DNA of 64,000 bases. It comes from Bryoerythrophyllum caledonicum (Eukaryota; Streptophyta; Bryopsida; Pottiales; Pottiaceae). The position numbers were made by a program, and so were the translations under genes. Below, in pieces: positions 54,144 to 63,463 of this stretch. How positions within the stretch are numbered: position 1 is the first letter of the stretch; each line of letters begins with the position of its first letter. Location: NCBI GenBank assembly GCA_963971425.1, contig OZ020515.1, forward strand, positions 18,492,291 to 18,556,290. Direction: 5' to 3'. The notes beneath the pieces were generated by a model, which was given only the letters and a program-made list of their open reading frames with translations, searched no databases and had not been told where the DNA came from.

Positions 54144-55942
54144 TTAGAATTTGGTAGCCAGGTGCAATTTGGAAGCTGGTGTAGTCGGCGTCCGATTTTT
54201 GGTTGGCGGCACCACCCGCATTGCCTTCTCAACTGTTTCGGTTGATGTTCTCATCATGTCTCGGACATTGGAATTCTCATCAAAAAGCCCTCTGGAGAGT
54301 GGACATGTTGAATTCCGGAGGAGGGAGGAGGGAGATAAAGAAGGTAGCCAAAAGACAGGAGGGGTCTCTCGGAAGAATGCTTTCGGAAGCGTATTCTTCA
54401 AAGCCTTAAGCGTCTCCATGCTGGAGAGGGGGAGGTTACTCCAACTCATATGAGAAGAGGCGTCCGGAGTTCTTAAAACCTTCTTGTTCATTCCGGAAGC
54501 CTTCGGAGCTCTTCTCAATGGCCAGACTTCTTCCGGTGAAGAACCAAGGTTGATTGGTGAGGTGGGCACCACGAGTTCCTCAAGAGCCATGTTGACCAGG
54601 AGCAGCATCAGGCTCTAGGTCTTCTCCATCTTCCAGCCGCGATCCATAAGGAACTGGATGATTTGGCCCCGATTTAGCTTTCCTTCCTTCTCTAGTCATT
54701 TGTTGAAAAAGAGGCTCCGGTTGACTGTGTCAATCGCAAAACTCAGCACCATCCGGACTTCCACTAGTGCCTTTGCTGATGCGTTGGCTTTCTCTTCTCC
54801 CTCCTTCTGGGCAACTTGTGCCTCTACCAATGCTGCTTTTGCCAATGCCAGCTCTTGGTGGAGTTTTGCACGCCCTTGGATCAACGGGGCGTGTTGTTCC
54901 TTTAGTATGCTCAGCCGGACCTCCTTGTGTCGGAGGTCCTTCATCCGGGGAAGGATATCCTTCATCTCCTCTACCTTCAACTCTCCCAGGATCTCTTTCA
55001 CCAGCATCATACTGTCCGCGGTGAATTGATTATGCAGCGCAGCCCTCAATGCTACGTGCTTTAGCAATTTCATGATATCTTCTTCCAAATTTCCGCTGAG
55101 TTCCGGAGCCGCCTCTTCAAGTACTCGTTCCTGTCGGGTAGTTGGGCTGGCCGGTTTTGGATTGGCTAGTGTATTCTCCATCTGGGTTGGTTGAGATGTT
55201 TCCGATTCTGCCTCTGGCTACGCTGACCGACTCGTCTTCCGGGTCTGCGGGGTTTTGACCAGAGGGGGCTCCAATGCTTCGGGCTTGTCGTTGGAGTCTG
55301 TCTCCAGTTTGTCGTACTTCTGAATATTCAATAGTTCTTCGTATCCGCTGTGCTCCGCCGGTGTCAACAACTCGTGCTTGATGTAAAGGTGAGTTAGGTA
55401 GGACGGAAGTGGCGATCCGGTCTTCTTCGTCCGGTGGAGGTTCTTGACCAACTGTCCGACTAGGTCACTCATCAAAGAGGCCCAGTCGGCGGTGATCTTC
55501 TCCCTCATCGCTCCTAGGAAGGTGCATGCCCAGTTGGACCATTGAGATCGCCCGTGTTGTAACCGTCCTTCGGGTCGACGTTTCAACGGAATTTCTCCTC
55601 CACAAACTCGTCGTTTATTTCTGGTATCTTCACTGCGTCATCTTGAAAGCCATATGTTCGCTTCCACTCCGCCATTGTCCACCTTTCCCGGTGAGCTCGG
55701 AGGTTGCCGTCACACTGGTTGTCCAGATCCTCGATCAACTCCGTTACTAAACCATCCTCCTTTGTACTCCACGCCACTTCCATGAGTCTAGCGCACTCCA
55801 TTTCCTCTAGGAAATGATAGAGGACCTGGACATCCTTGTCTTCTATGGGGTATTTTGGCGTCATCTTCTGGATCGGTGGCCCTCCGGCGGTAGTATTCTT
55901 CATCTTTAGCATCCTTTCGGCCCGGTCTCCTCTACCAGCCAT
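54144..55942 (-). pseudogene. Long extra coding region downstream of a gypsy integrase, function unknown
   Basis: A minus-strand coding region begins at ATG 55942 (MAGRGDRAERMLKMKNTTAG) and runs with two or three breaks to 54144. Blocks are: IEDKDVQVLYHFLEEMECAR and WTMAEWKRTYGFQDD (to 55583); after a frameshift WACTFLGAMREKITADWASL, LVKNLHRTKKTGSPLPSYLT and HLYIKHELLTPAEHSGYEEL (to 55218); a helical/coiled-coil segment EEDIMKLLKHVALRAALHNQ with QELALAKAALVEAQVAQKEG (55181-54696); and a Ser/Pro-rich tail (54608-54144). It sits 600 bp after, and on the same strand as, the integrase at 56560-57400. Tat-lineage gypsy elements are known to carry extra ORFs beyond gag-pol; I could not name this one. 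Confidence 0.5.
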
Positions 55943-56079
55943 GGATATTTCTAACTATTATTCAACCTCACTTCTCTCCAGTCACACCTACACGCACTGA
56001 CCTCGCAAAAGCTCTTGCAACTCGGAATTCTTCCGGACTCCAAAAAGCAAAAGAAGACAGAAGGCAGGAGAGAAAAAGA

Positions 56080-56170
56080 GAGAAAGAGAGAAAGAGAGAG
56101 AGAGAGCAGAAAACGACAAGGAAGAATGGTAACGCCTTCCTTTTTCTGACCCCTTTTATCTATGACACGA
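56080..56170 (-). promoter_or_regulatory. Possible internal promoter ahead of the extra retroelement ORF
   Basis: On the minus strand GATAAAAGGGGTC (about 56161-56149) is followed by a CTCTCTCTCTC tract (56106-56080), and the ATG of the extra ORF lies at 55942. This TATA-plus-pyrimidine layout, between the integrase and the extra ORF, resembles a plant core promoter. Confidence 0.35.
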
Positions 56171-56559
56171 CCTACAAACCTCCATCAATGTTGTCGAGCT
56201 CATGATGTTGTTTCCAGATCCCGGAATCCCGGATACTATCCAAAATATTCCGGACACCTTCTAGATGCTCCGGACGTCTGATTTCCGGAAGAGTGCTTAA
56301 AATGACGATGTTCAACGATTTCAGTTAGGCCTAGAATCTTTATTTCTTATTTTGGTCTAGTTGTACTATTCTGTACTACTCTATTCACTTTCATTTTTCC
56401 CTTTTGTTTACCAAATTTCAAGGTTATATCCGAAACCTTGTGGGGATGGATTCCCACATTACCCATTTTTTAGCGGTGAGCGTCCTCGCAAACGATTTCA
56501 CGTTTGTACAATTTCACCCTTGATCCATTAACTCTTGTATCTAGGGGTTCTTCCTCTAG

Positions 56560-57402
56560 ATTTTAGAGTCAAAGTGATCCATTCAAATAAATTTTACAAA
56601 CTTTGAAAGGTCCCATCCAAGAAATATGTAATTTACTTGGGAAATCTTTATGACAGCTATCAAAGAGAAGGACTACGCTGCCCTCCAAAATTCCGGCATC
56701 TGTGGGCAACTTCCAGTCGTACATCTCCTTCCGCCATCCTTGGATTTTCTTGGTCCTCTCCAAGGCATCCATTGCATTCTTCAAGATTTTTGATGTCCTC
56801 CTGCCATTGATGCAACTCCTTTGTCCAATCTCCATGCCGCATGGACAAGATCCGGAAGGTTTCAACTTCCATTTCTATAGCTTGTAGCACTTCCTTATCA
56901 TAAACCAGAAAGAATGGACTCTTGCCGGTGGTACTGTTGCGTGCCGTATTGTAGGCATAGACATCTGATGTAAGCTTCTTGTCCTAGTCCGTCTTGTGAG
57001 AGGTTACCACCTTTGTCTTGATCTTGCATATGATCCCATTGGCCCTCTCTGTCAACCCGTTTGCTTTTGGATTGTAGGGGGTTGTCTTCCAGAAGTTAAT
57101 GTCGTACCGTCCGGTTAAATTAGAAACCACATCATTCAGGAAGTGGGTTCCTCGATTGCTTACCAACTCTAGCAGATAACCAAATCTCATCATCATTCGT
57201 TCGAAGAGGAACCATGCTACGGTCTCGGCGTCATTCTTCCGGGTCGCTCTGGCCTCTACCCATTTTGTGGCGTAGTCCGTTGCCAAGATGATGTACTGGT
57301 GTTTCTGGCTCCCGAGAGGTTGAATGGGGCCTATGAAGTCCACTCCCCACTTTTCAAAGGGTGCCAGGGGTACCAAGAACTTGACCGTGTGAGCGGTCGG
57401 AG
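56560..57402 (-). pseudogene. Ty3/gypsy (Tat-type) integrase, 5'-truncated
   Basis: Minus-strand 57376-56984 reads PLAPFEKWGVDFIGPIQPLG, YIILATDYATKWVEARAT, FLFERMMMRFGYLLELVSNR and KTTPYNPKANGLTERANGII, covering the catalytic D, D and E region of the integrase core (KANGLTE). It then continues to LQAIEMEVETFRIL (56890-) and the post-core GPFKV block (56610-). It stops matching at about 57402, where another sequence abuts, so RT and RNase H of this element are missing. The LVSNRGTHF text has N in place of the usual D (LVSDRGTHF), which would remove a catalytic aspartate. Confidence 0.85.
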
Positions 57403-60400
57403 AGTAGCAGAGAAATATAAGCAGATTTTTAGTTTTGTTTTTGGAATTATAAACTATTAGGACCTAGAGCCGTGGAATTTTATCAAGTATGATAATTGAT
57501 TTTTGTTTTGTAATCCTAAAATTGGAGGACAATATTTACATTATTAAGGAATTACAAATACTATAGTGAAGTATAGTATCCTATTGCTATGGAATTAAGC
57601 ATCACAAAAGATTGATAAGTGCAATAAAAAATCCTTACAATGACAAGTATAATGATAGAGGATGATAAAGGATGCCTATTACCGTGAAGAAATACATATG
57701 GGTGAAGTTGAATAGGGCATGGATTACTTACTTTGCTTTGACAAATGATATGGGACATTGACATGTTTAGATATTTCAAAACTTGATTTCATACTAGGGT
57801 CGCCGCTACCCGCACCCTTAGGAGGTGATTTAGAAAAACCAAATACCAACTCATATTGTTTGGGCATTTCTCAATTATTCCATGCTCTTAATTTCATTTA
57901 ATTGCCATATGTGGATATGAATGAAACAAAGTATCTTTTGCGTGTGTGTATTTATGTTACTTTTTGTTTTTTCTTTATCTTATTATATCCTACAACTTCT
58001 TTTACTTTATGTGATCAAAAACAAAATTTCAAAGTATGTGAACTGTAATTTTAGCTTCTCTATTGTGAGCGCCCTATCATTGTTTTAGAGTTTTTTACTT
58101 ACAAATGGTAAAGGATTGTCACCCGTAGGATTGTTCGAATAATTGTAGTTCTCATTAAGATGTGCCTATTCTTGCTCTTTATACATGACTTAATTATCCT
58201 TGACCAACGATATGGAACATTGAACTATGTCAAATACACCAGGATAAAAACAAATTGTCAATATTGAAGGAAAATTTAGTTCATGTTTGCAACCAATCAC
58301 CAATAAAATGTATGTATGGGATATATCATTTGCCATAAATCAAAATCTTGATACCGTGTATGAAGCCAATGAATGAAGTACAAAATATATAAATAGGATA
58401 GAGGAACACTACTCGCATAAATCACAATCATATATAAAATCTACATCTGAGAATTTAGTGCCCTCTATTGCTACCACATCTACAAACTGAAAAATGCCAA
58501 GGTTTAAACTACAGCCCTTGTAAATTGTCGGTGGATGTAGAGCCAAAATGACAAAAATAGATTTTTTCCGAAAATTAAGTGTAAAAAGGGTTGTAGATAT
58601 ATGGAGAATTAAAAAAATTAATGATTAAGTTTACACTAAGTACTTAATTAATTGGAAAGTACCTATTCATATGAATCATATCCAAGAAATAGAAAATAAT
58701 GGGAAAAGGGTTGAACTCACACCCTTTGGGTAGGGTGTATCTTTTCATGAATGGATATTGTGAGTGCAAAATATTGCTCTCTTGTTTTGTTATTGTTCAT
58801 TTGTTACTTTTATGAATGTAATGTTAACAAGCAATGTCATCTTGAGGTAATTTGACGAAATTTAAGTTAATTAAGTCGTGAATGCAATATGCATGTTAGA
58901 GGATAGTTGTTGCAAGGCCTTGGGTAGGATGTTTGGCACTAATTTAAGCTTTAGGTTAGATTTAGTGGAGAAGGACTAGAGGAGGGAAGATCCCCCCTAG
59001 TGAATCCTAAAATTAGGAATAGGATCAGTTGCTTAATTTAGAGTTGAGTGTTTTACCGTGGGCCTTGCGCAATTAGCTTGTAATGTTCATGGTTGTGTTT
59101 ATGGCTTGATTGTCTTGGTTTTGTTCATTTAACTTCGTGGTGGTGTTTGTGAGTTACATTCATTCGTGGAGGTTCGTCAAGAATGGAGCTCCATGGAGGT
59201 TGGGAGCAACATTCATCCGTGGAGGCTTTAGGGTTAGGGCCTTAGGCTTAGGGCGAGCCGCCTCTTTGGCGGCTCCTTTTTTTGTACTTAAGAGCTTGTT
59301 TTCAAGCTATTCAAAAGCCCTCAAGTTCTCAATCAATCCCTCTCTTTGTATCTTGATTCATCTTGTGTCTCTCCCTCTTTCTTTTGTTATGCTTAGTTGT
59401 TGAGAGAAAGAAGGCCATGGGCCTCCTTCTCTCTAATATTGATCCCCTCTTCCATTGTGTTTGTACTTGCATTGTACTCAAGTATAGTGTGGTGTTTTTG
59501 CTCATTTCCATGGAATGTCTCTCAGTCAATTGCTCATCAGTCCTTCAATTGTTGTCCAAACAGATCAAGATTTAAGATGGTAGTATATCTCTTCAGTAGC
59601 TTTCCGTTGGTATATGGCGCGTCCAATTCGGAGTTATAGGGAGTGAGATACACCCCTCCAAAGTTACGGGTGTAGTAAGGGCTTTCCCCGCTGGCAGTAG
59701 AAAAGTAGGCCCCAGTCTTTTAGCAATCAGTCCTAGGGTTTTGGTCCTATGCTTCTGAGATTTTAGGGGTGGATGCACAATTGACTTAGCTTTCCAAACG
59801 CTATGGCGCGCCCCAATCGGAGCTATGACAAAGAAATGGCAAGCAAAAAGCTAGAGGTCACTTCCAAGGTGATCCGGCGGAGCAGTTTCCTACTCAACCC
59901 CTTCTTGTTTTTCATCCTCTTCTTGTCTCCTCTTCTCCCTTGATCCTCTCTTCTTGTGATTTCTTTCAAATAAACCCTTGTGACCAAAGACCACCTCCAT
60001 GGTGGTTTTTTTGGGCTCACAGATATGAAGAGATGTGAAGATTTAGTGGAATTAATCTTAATGGTTAATACTAGGGAAAACCTCTTTCCAAGAGTTGTAC
60101 CTCTTGGATGTTGAGTAGAATGACTAGCTTGAATTTTTAACATTCTTGGCCATTACCATAGAAATTCCTTGGAGGAAGATTGGAGTGAGCCCTAGCTTTA
60201 GGTGAAAGAGCTAATTGATGACTCTTAATGTTGTAAGAGTATTTAATTTTATATATGAATATATAATTGTTATTGAATTTGCATATGTAGAGTCTTGTGA
60301 CTTGAGTCATATGTATAATTGCAATATTATGTGAACTTCATTGCATAAATTTGACATTGTGTGTTGTAAATGCAATTGCATGCATTAGGTATTAATTGTG

Positions 60401-61800
60401 GATAAAATTCTTATGCATGAATGCATTGTATATTTATTCTTCATGGAATAAGTTAGGGAAATACCCTAACTACTAAGGTCGTGGGTGTGACCTTGTGTGT
60501 GTGTGTGTTGGAGCATTAATCATGAGTGTGAAGATTAATGGAGATAATGTGAAATTAAGTGACTTAGTGCATAAGATGTGTGATGCATAAGTACTTAAGA
60601 AGATCTCGAGTGTGAGTGAGCATAACTTGAGTATGATAAGAATAAGAGTGGAGTTTTTATTCATGTTAATGCAATTTATGCAATAAACATCAAGAGTGGC
60701 ATACCTTGATGCATGGCAAGAGTGTCATATTATGCATACAAAAAATTGGCATTAAGTCTAACCTTAATAGAAGGGATTCTCTAAGGTAGGCTAAGTTGTG
60801 AGTATTTAAGAATCTATTATAAGAGAGAAAATAAGGAACAAATCCCAAAGAAAGACTTAAGAGAAAACATAGAAACTTAAGAATCTTAAGTCCAAGTTTG
60901 GATACATAAGCTTATGAAGAGTGAGACCTTAAGTACCATGAGACCCTTAAGTTTAAGGGCTTGGACTTAAAGGTTCGTATGAGTGAGAATACGGGACAAC
61001 ATTTGCATTCAGTGAGATGCATTCCCGGTTCTGGAAGTCTTAAAGACAGAAACTTAAGAACACCGTAGGACCGAATTGGTCTAGACAGTGCAGGTTCTTA
61101 AGAATCAGTCCTAAGTGAGAAAGCGAGTGCTTAAGAACTCAAGGACAGAAACTGTGTTCTTAAGAACATGGACCCGACCGAGAGAGAAGTCTTAAGTAAA
61201 ATTCAGACATCTTAAAGACTAAGTGGTACGAGTAAGTGTGGAACACCGTGGTCTTTAAGGGATAATTGTGGGTAAGTAAACTTAAGTGGAGACTTAAGAG
61301 GTGAACTCTTTAAGACTTAAGTTAACTTGTGTATGGGATTTTTGAGACTAACCATTGTCTTAAGAACGTGATCACGTGGACCGAGTGGACGGACGTGAAA
61401 AGTGGAGCGTTTTTGCATGAGGTAAGAATTTGAATTCTTAAAGATTGTAATTAAAGAACCAATGCAATGAGACTTAATGGAAACTTCCATTAGCCTAGTG
61501 TGGCAAGTGTTTAAGGATTAGTGGCATAAGCACAATCTTAAAAGGACTAATGTTCCGTCTTAAGGCACGAGAGATCTTTGGGGTTTAGACTTTGTTTGTG
61601 GATCCCTTAAGAGTGATGCTAACAGCCCTAATTTCCTAAAAATAGATAGATAACCTTAAGAATTAACCAAAAAGATAGCTTTAACGACACAATTAATCTC
61701 CAATTACTTAAAACTAGGCGTATGATCATCCCCGTAACGAATCCTATGAGGTGTGGGTACACTTGGGTGTTTTATTAGAGTGGTGAAAAACCACTCTACA
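57403..61800 (+). repeat. Long LTR (start uncertain) of a plus-strand Tat/Ogre-like element, and flank
   Basis: The 3' end of the LTR is placed at 61800 (ACCACTCTACA) because it directly precedes the primer-binding site. The start should be TGTAGAGT-like: 60286 (TGTAGAGTCTTG) gives a 1,515-bp LTR with 8-bp matching inverted ends, and 58536 (TGTAGAGCC) gives a 3,265-bp LTR. The second 5' candidate would include the leader-like region at 59230-59420. The 3' LTR is beyond the window, so neither can be tested here. No gene was found. The right half is crowded with CTTAAG palindromes. Confidence 0.5.
59255..59285 (+). terminator. Perfect GC-rich hairpin followed by a T run
   Basis: GAGCCGCC (59255-59262), loop TCTTT, GGCGGCTC (59268-59275), then CTTTTTTTTTG. 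The structure is unlike the AT-rich surroundings. In an LTR it could be part of an R-region RNA structure; the T run could also stop RNA polymerase III. Its role is unproven. Confidence 0.35.
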
Positions 61801-61806
61801 TTTTTT

Positions 61807-61823
61807 TGGCGACCATGCTGGGG
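61807..61823 (+). other. Primer-binding site, tRNA-Arg type
   Basis: TGGCGACCATGCTGGGG starts with TGG (the complement of a tRNA CCA end), six bases after the putative LTR end. Plant Ogre/Tat elements are reported to use tRNA-Arg with TGGCGAC-type sites. The plus-strand orientation sets the direction of the element. Confirmation requires a matching nuclear tRNA-Arg 3' end. Confidence 0.7.
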
Positions 61824-62046
61824 ATGGTACCGTCAAGTTTTTAAGTATTTTTCTAATATAGGAAAGCTGTCAAACTTAAGTCAATTACTTAAGTAAACTA
61901 TTATAGCATTTAGTTTTTTGTGAAGTTATAAACTTTGGAATTACTGAAATTTTTTATTAAAAATTAAAAATTTATATTAAAAATTAAATAAAAAATAAAA
62001 AATAAATAAAAACTTTTAGTAAAGAGTGAAGACATGTTGTTACAAC

Positions 62047-62544
62047 ATGTCTACTTTTCCATGGGAGGTTTCTGAAGAAGCATTGAGTGACTTCTTTAGT
62101 GGTCCATATTTGTTTAGCGCCATTTATCGTGTCTATAGAGGTGCGTATTACGGACAAGGATTTCAATTTTATGGGGCTCACCTAAAAATTGATCAATCAT
62201 TTAATGAAAAATTTGAACAACTACCCTTAGAAATTAAACAATTAATTTTAAACAAAGTGTGGAATAAGGGTGAGGGTTTTAATGAAGTAATTGTCAAGAA
62301 AAAGACTTTATATTTTAAATATCAACTACACTACCTTTTTGCTCAATATGGTAGATTGAAACTTCAAACACAACCATTAATTTCTAGAGGCTTAGGGGCT
62401 TGGAACGGATACAAGTTTAATCAAGAAACTTATATCTTTGTTTATAGTAAACAAAACTTAGAGAGCAAAGTATTCTTTCCCGACTTCTTATCTAAAGATC
62501 CAGAAATTCCCGTAAGTGTAGCCTTTGATTTATTATGTATTTAA
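62047..62544 (+). CDS. Retroelement ORF a, unknown protein (165 aa)
   Basis: It is the first ORF after the primer-binding site. An in-frame ATG at 62026 would add seven residues; MSTFPWEVSEEALSDFFSGP from 62047 looks like the natural N-terminus. The protein is rich in Phe, Tyr, Lys and Gln (YRVYRGAYYGQGFQFYGAH, LPLEIKQLILNKVW) and ends SVAFDLLCI. It has no signal peptide or zinc motif. No homologue was recognised. Its codons are AT-rich like the rest of the element. Extra ORFs between the LTR and gag are a feature of Ogre-type elements, but this sequence could not be matched to those. Confidence 0.6.
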   Translation: MSTFPWEVSEEALSDFFSGPYLFSAIYRVYRGAYYGQGFQFYGAHLKIDQSFNEKFEQLPLEIKQLILNKVWNKGEGFNEVIVKKKTLYFKYQLHYLFAQYGRLKLQTQPLISRGLGAWNGYKFNQETYIFVYSKQNLESKVFFPDFLSKDPEIPVSVAFDLLCI

Positions 62545-62547
62545 AAA

Positions 62548-62856
62548 ATGAGTTCCTCAAATGAAACTTTTAAGGAACAACGGACAAGGTTGAAAAGATT
62601 GTTAATAATTTATTCTAAAATTCAATACAATGAAAGGAAATTATTTAGACTTTTGGGGACAGAAATAGAACGTATTAAAGACAACAACCAACATTCCATT
62701 AATAGGAAAAAGATCATCAATACTTTTTTACAAAAATTCAATTACCCAAGAGAATTAATAATAGAACCATTGTCACGAGAATTTAAGATAGAACCATTTA
62801 CCCTGACTGATTGGCGTCACTATTGTTACCTCAATGGAGCAAATGAGAAAAATTGA
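62548..62856 (+). CDS. Retroelement ORF b, small helical protein (102 aa)
   Basis: It starts three bases after ORF a stops. It reads MSSSNETFKEQRTRLKRLLI, then YSKIQYNERKL, LGTEIERI, FNYPREL and FTLTDWRHYCYLNGANEKN. It is basic and helical. The order I-x-Y..E..EIER..(F/Y)xYP..LT parallels ORFs c and d, so it is probably a diverged member of the same family. It overlaps ORF c by 23 bp. No known function. Confidence 0.6.
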   Translation: MSSSNETFKEQRTRLKRLLIIYSKIQYNERKLFRLLGTEIERIKDNNQHSINRKKIINTFLQKFNYPRELIIEPLSREFKIEPFTLTDWRHYCYLNGANEKN

Positions 62857-63115
62857 ACGCCTAAATTCTAAAAGTGAAAGAAATAAGTCTTTTAAATTCT
62901 TATATGCAAGAATAGCTTATTATGAAACTTTCATTAGTCAGGATAGGAAATATTCGGATAAAATAGAAATTGAAATAGAAAGATTAATTGAGCAGGCAAA
63001 AGAATGGTTGAGTGAACTTGAGATAGGGGAATTGTTGGCATATTTGAGTTACCCCATAAATAAAAAAAAGGAATTAAACCTATCTATGGAGGCTCTCCAC
63101 CTTTGTTCAAGTTAA
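62834..63115 (+). CDS. Retroelement ORF c, small helical protein (93 aa), paralogue of ORF d
   Basis: The start overlaps the end of ORF b, and the end overlaps the start of the longest reading of ORF d. Core text is IEIEIERLIEQAKEWLSELE, IGELLAYLSYPINKKKELNL and SMEALHLC. It aligns with ORF d in the same order: E-I-x-x-L-I-x-x-A-x-E-W-L-x-E-x-E-x-G-x-L-L and Y-P-x-N, then E-A-x-x-L-C. The tight packing and overlaps suggest translation of one RNA by reinitiation or leaky scanning; this is inference. Confidence 0.6.
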   Translation: MEQMRKIERLNSKSERNKSFKFLYARIAYYETFISQDRKYSDKIEIEIERLIEQAKEWLSELEIGELLAYLSYPINKKKELNLSMEALHLCSS

Positions 63116-63453
63116 AATTCTCTATAATTCCATACAAGTACCCCAATGACAAAATGAACCGAGAGAGTGATCCTTTATGTACCCCAGTTAATGGTGGGAA
63201 AATAATTAGGAGATTAATCACTACAATTTGTGCGTATCACCGTATAGGACCTTATGATGGGGAATATTTGAAAATAGCCGAAAGTGAGATAGACCTTTTA
63301 ATAGGTATAGCCAGTGAATGGTTGGGAGAAAATGAAATGGGAGCCTTATTAATTATGTATAAGTATCCACGAAACATTGCATGGGAAGTTGAGGGAATGA
63401 AGCTTACAGAAGAAGCAATTTATCTTTGTTTAAATTTAAAATTTAAAAATTAA
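63103..63453 (+). CDS. Retroelement ORF d, small helical protein (up to 116 aa), paralogue of ORF c
   Basis: Core text is KIAESEIDLLIGIASEWLGE, NEMGALLIMYKYPRNIAWEV and KLTEEAIYLCLNLKF. An internal ATG at 63154 (MNRESDPLCTPVNGG) would give a 99-residue form starting after ORF c has ended. The similarity to ORF c over about 70 residues indicates tandem duplication. Nothing in it suggests an enzyme. Confidence 0.6.
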   Translation: MFKLKFSIIPYKYPNDKMNRESDPLCTPVNGGKIIRRLITTICAYHRIGPYDGEYLKIAESEIDLLIGIASEWLGENEMGALLIMYKYPRNIAWEVEGMKLTEEAIYLCLNLKFKN

Positions 63454-63463
63454 GTTCAGAATA

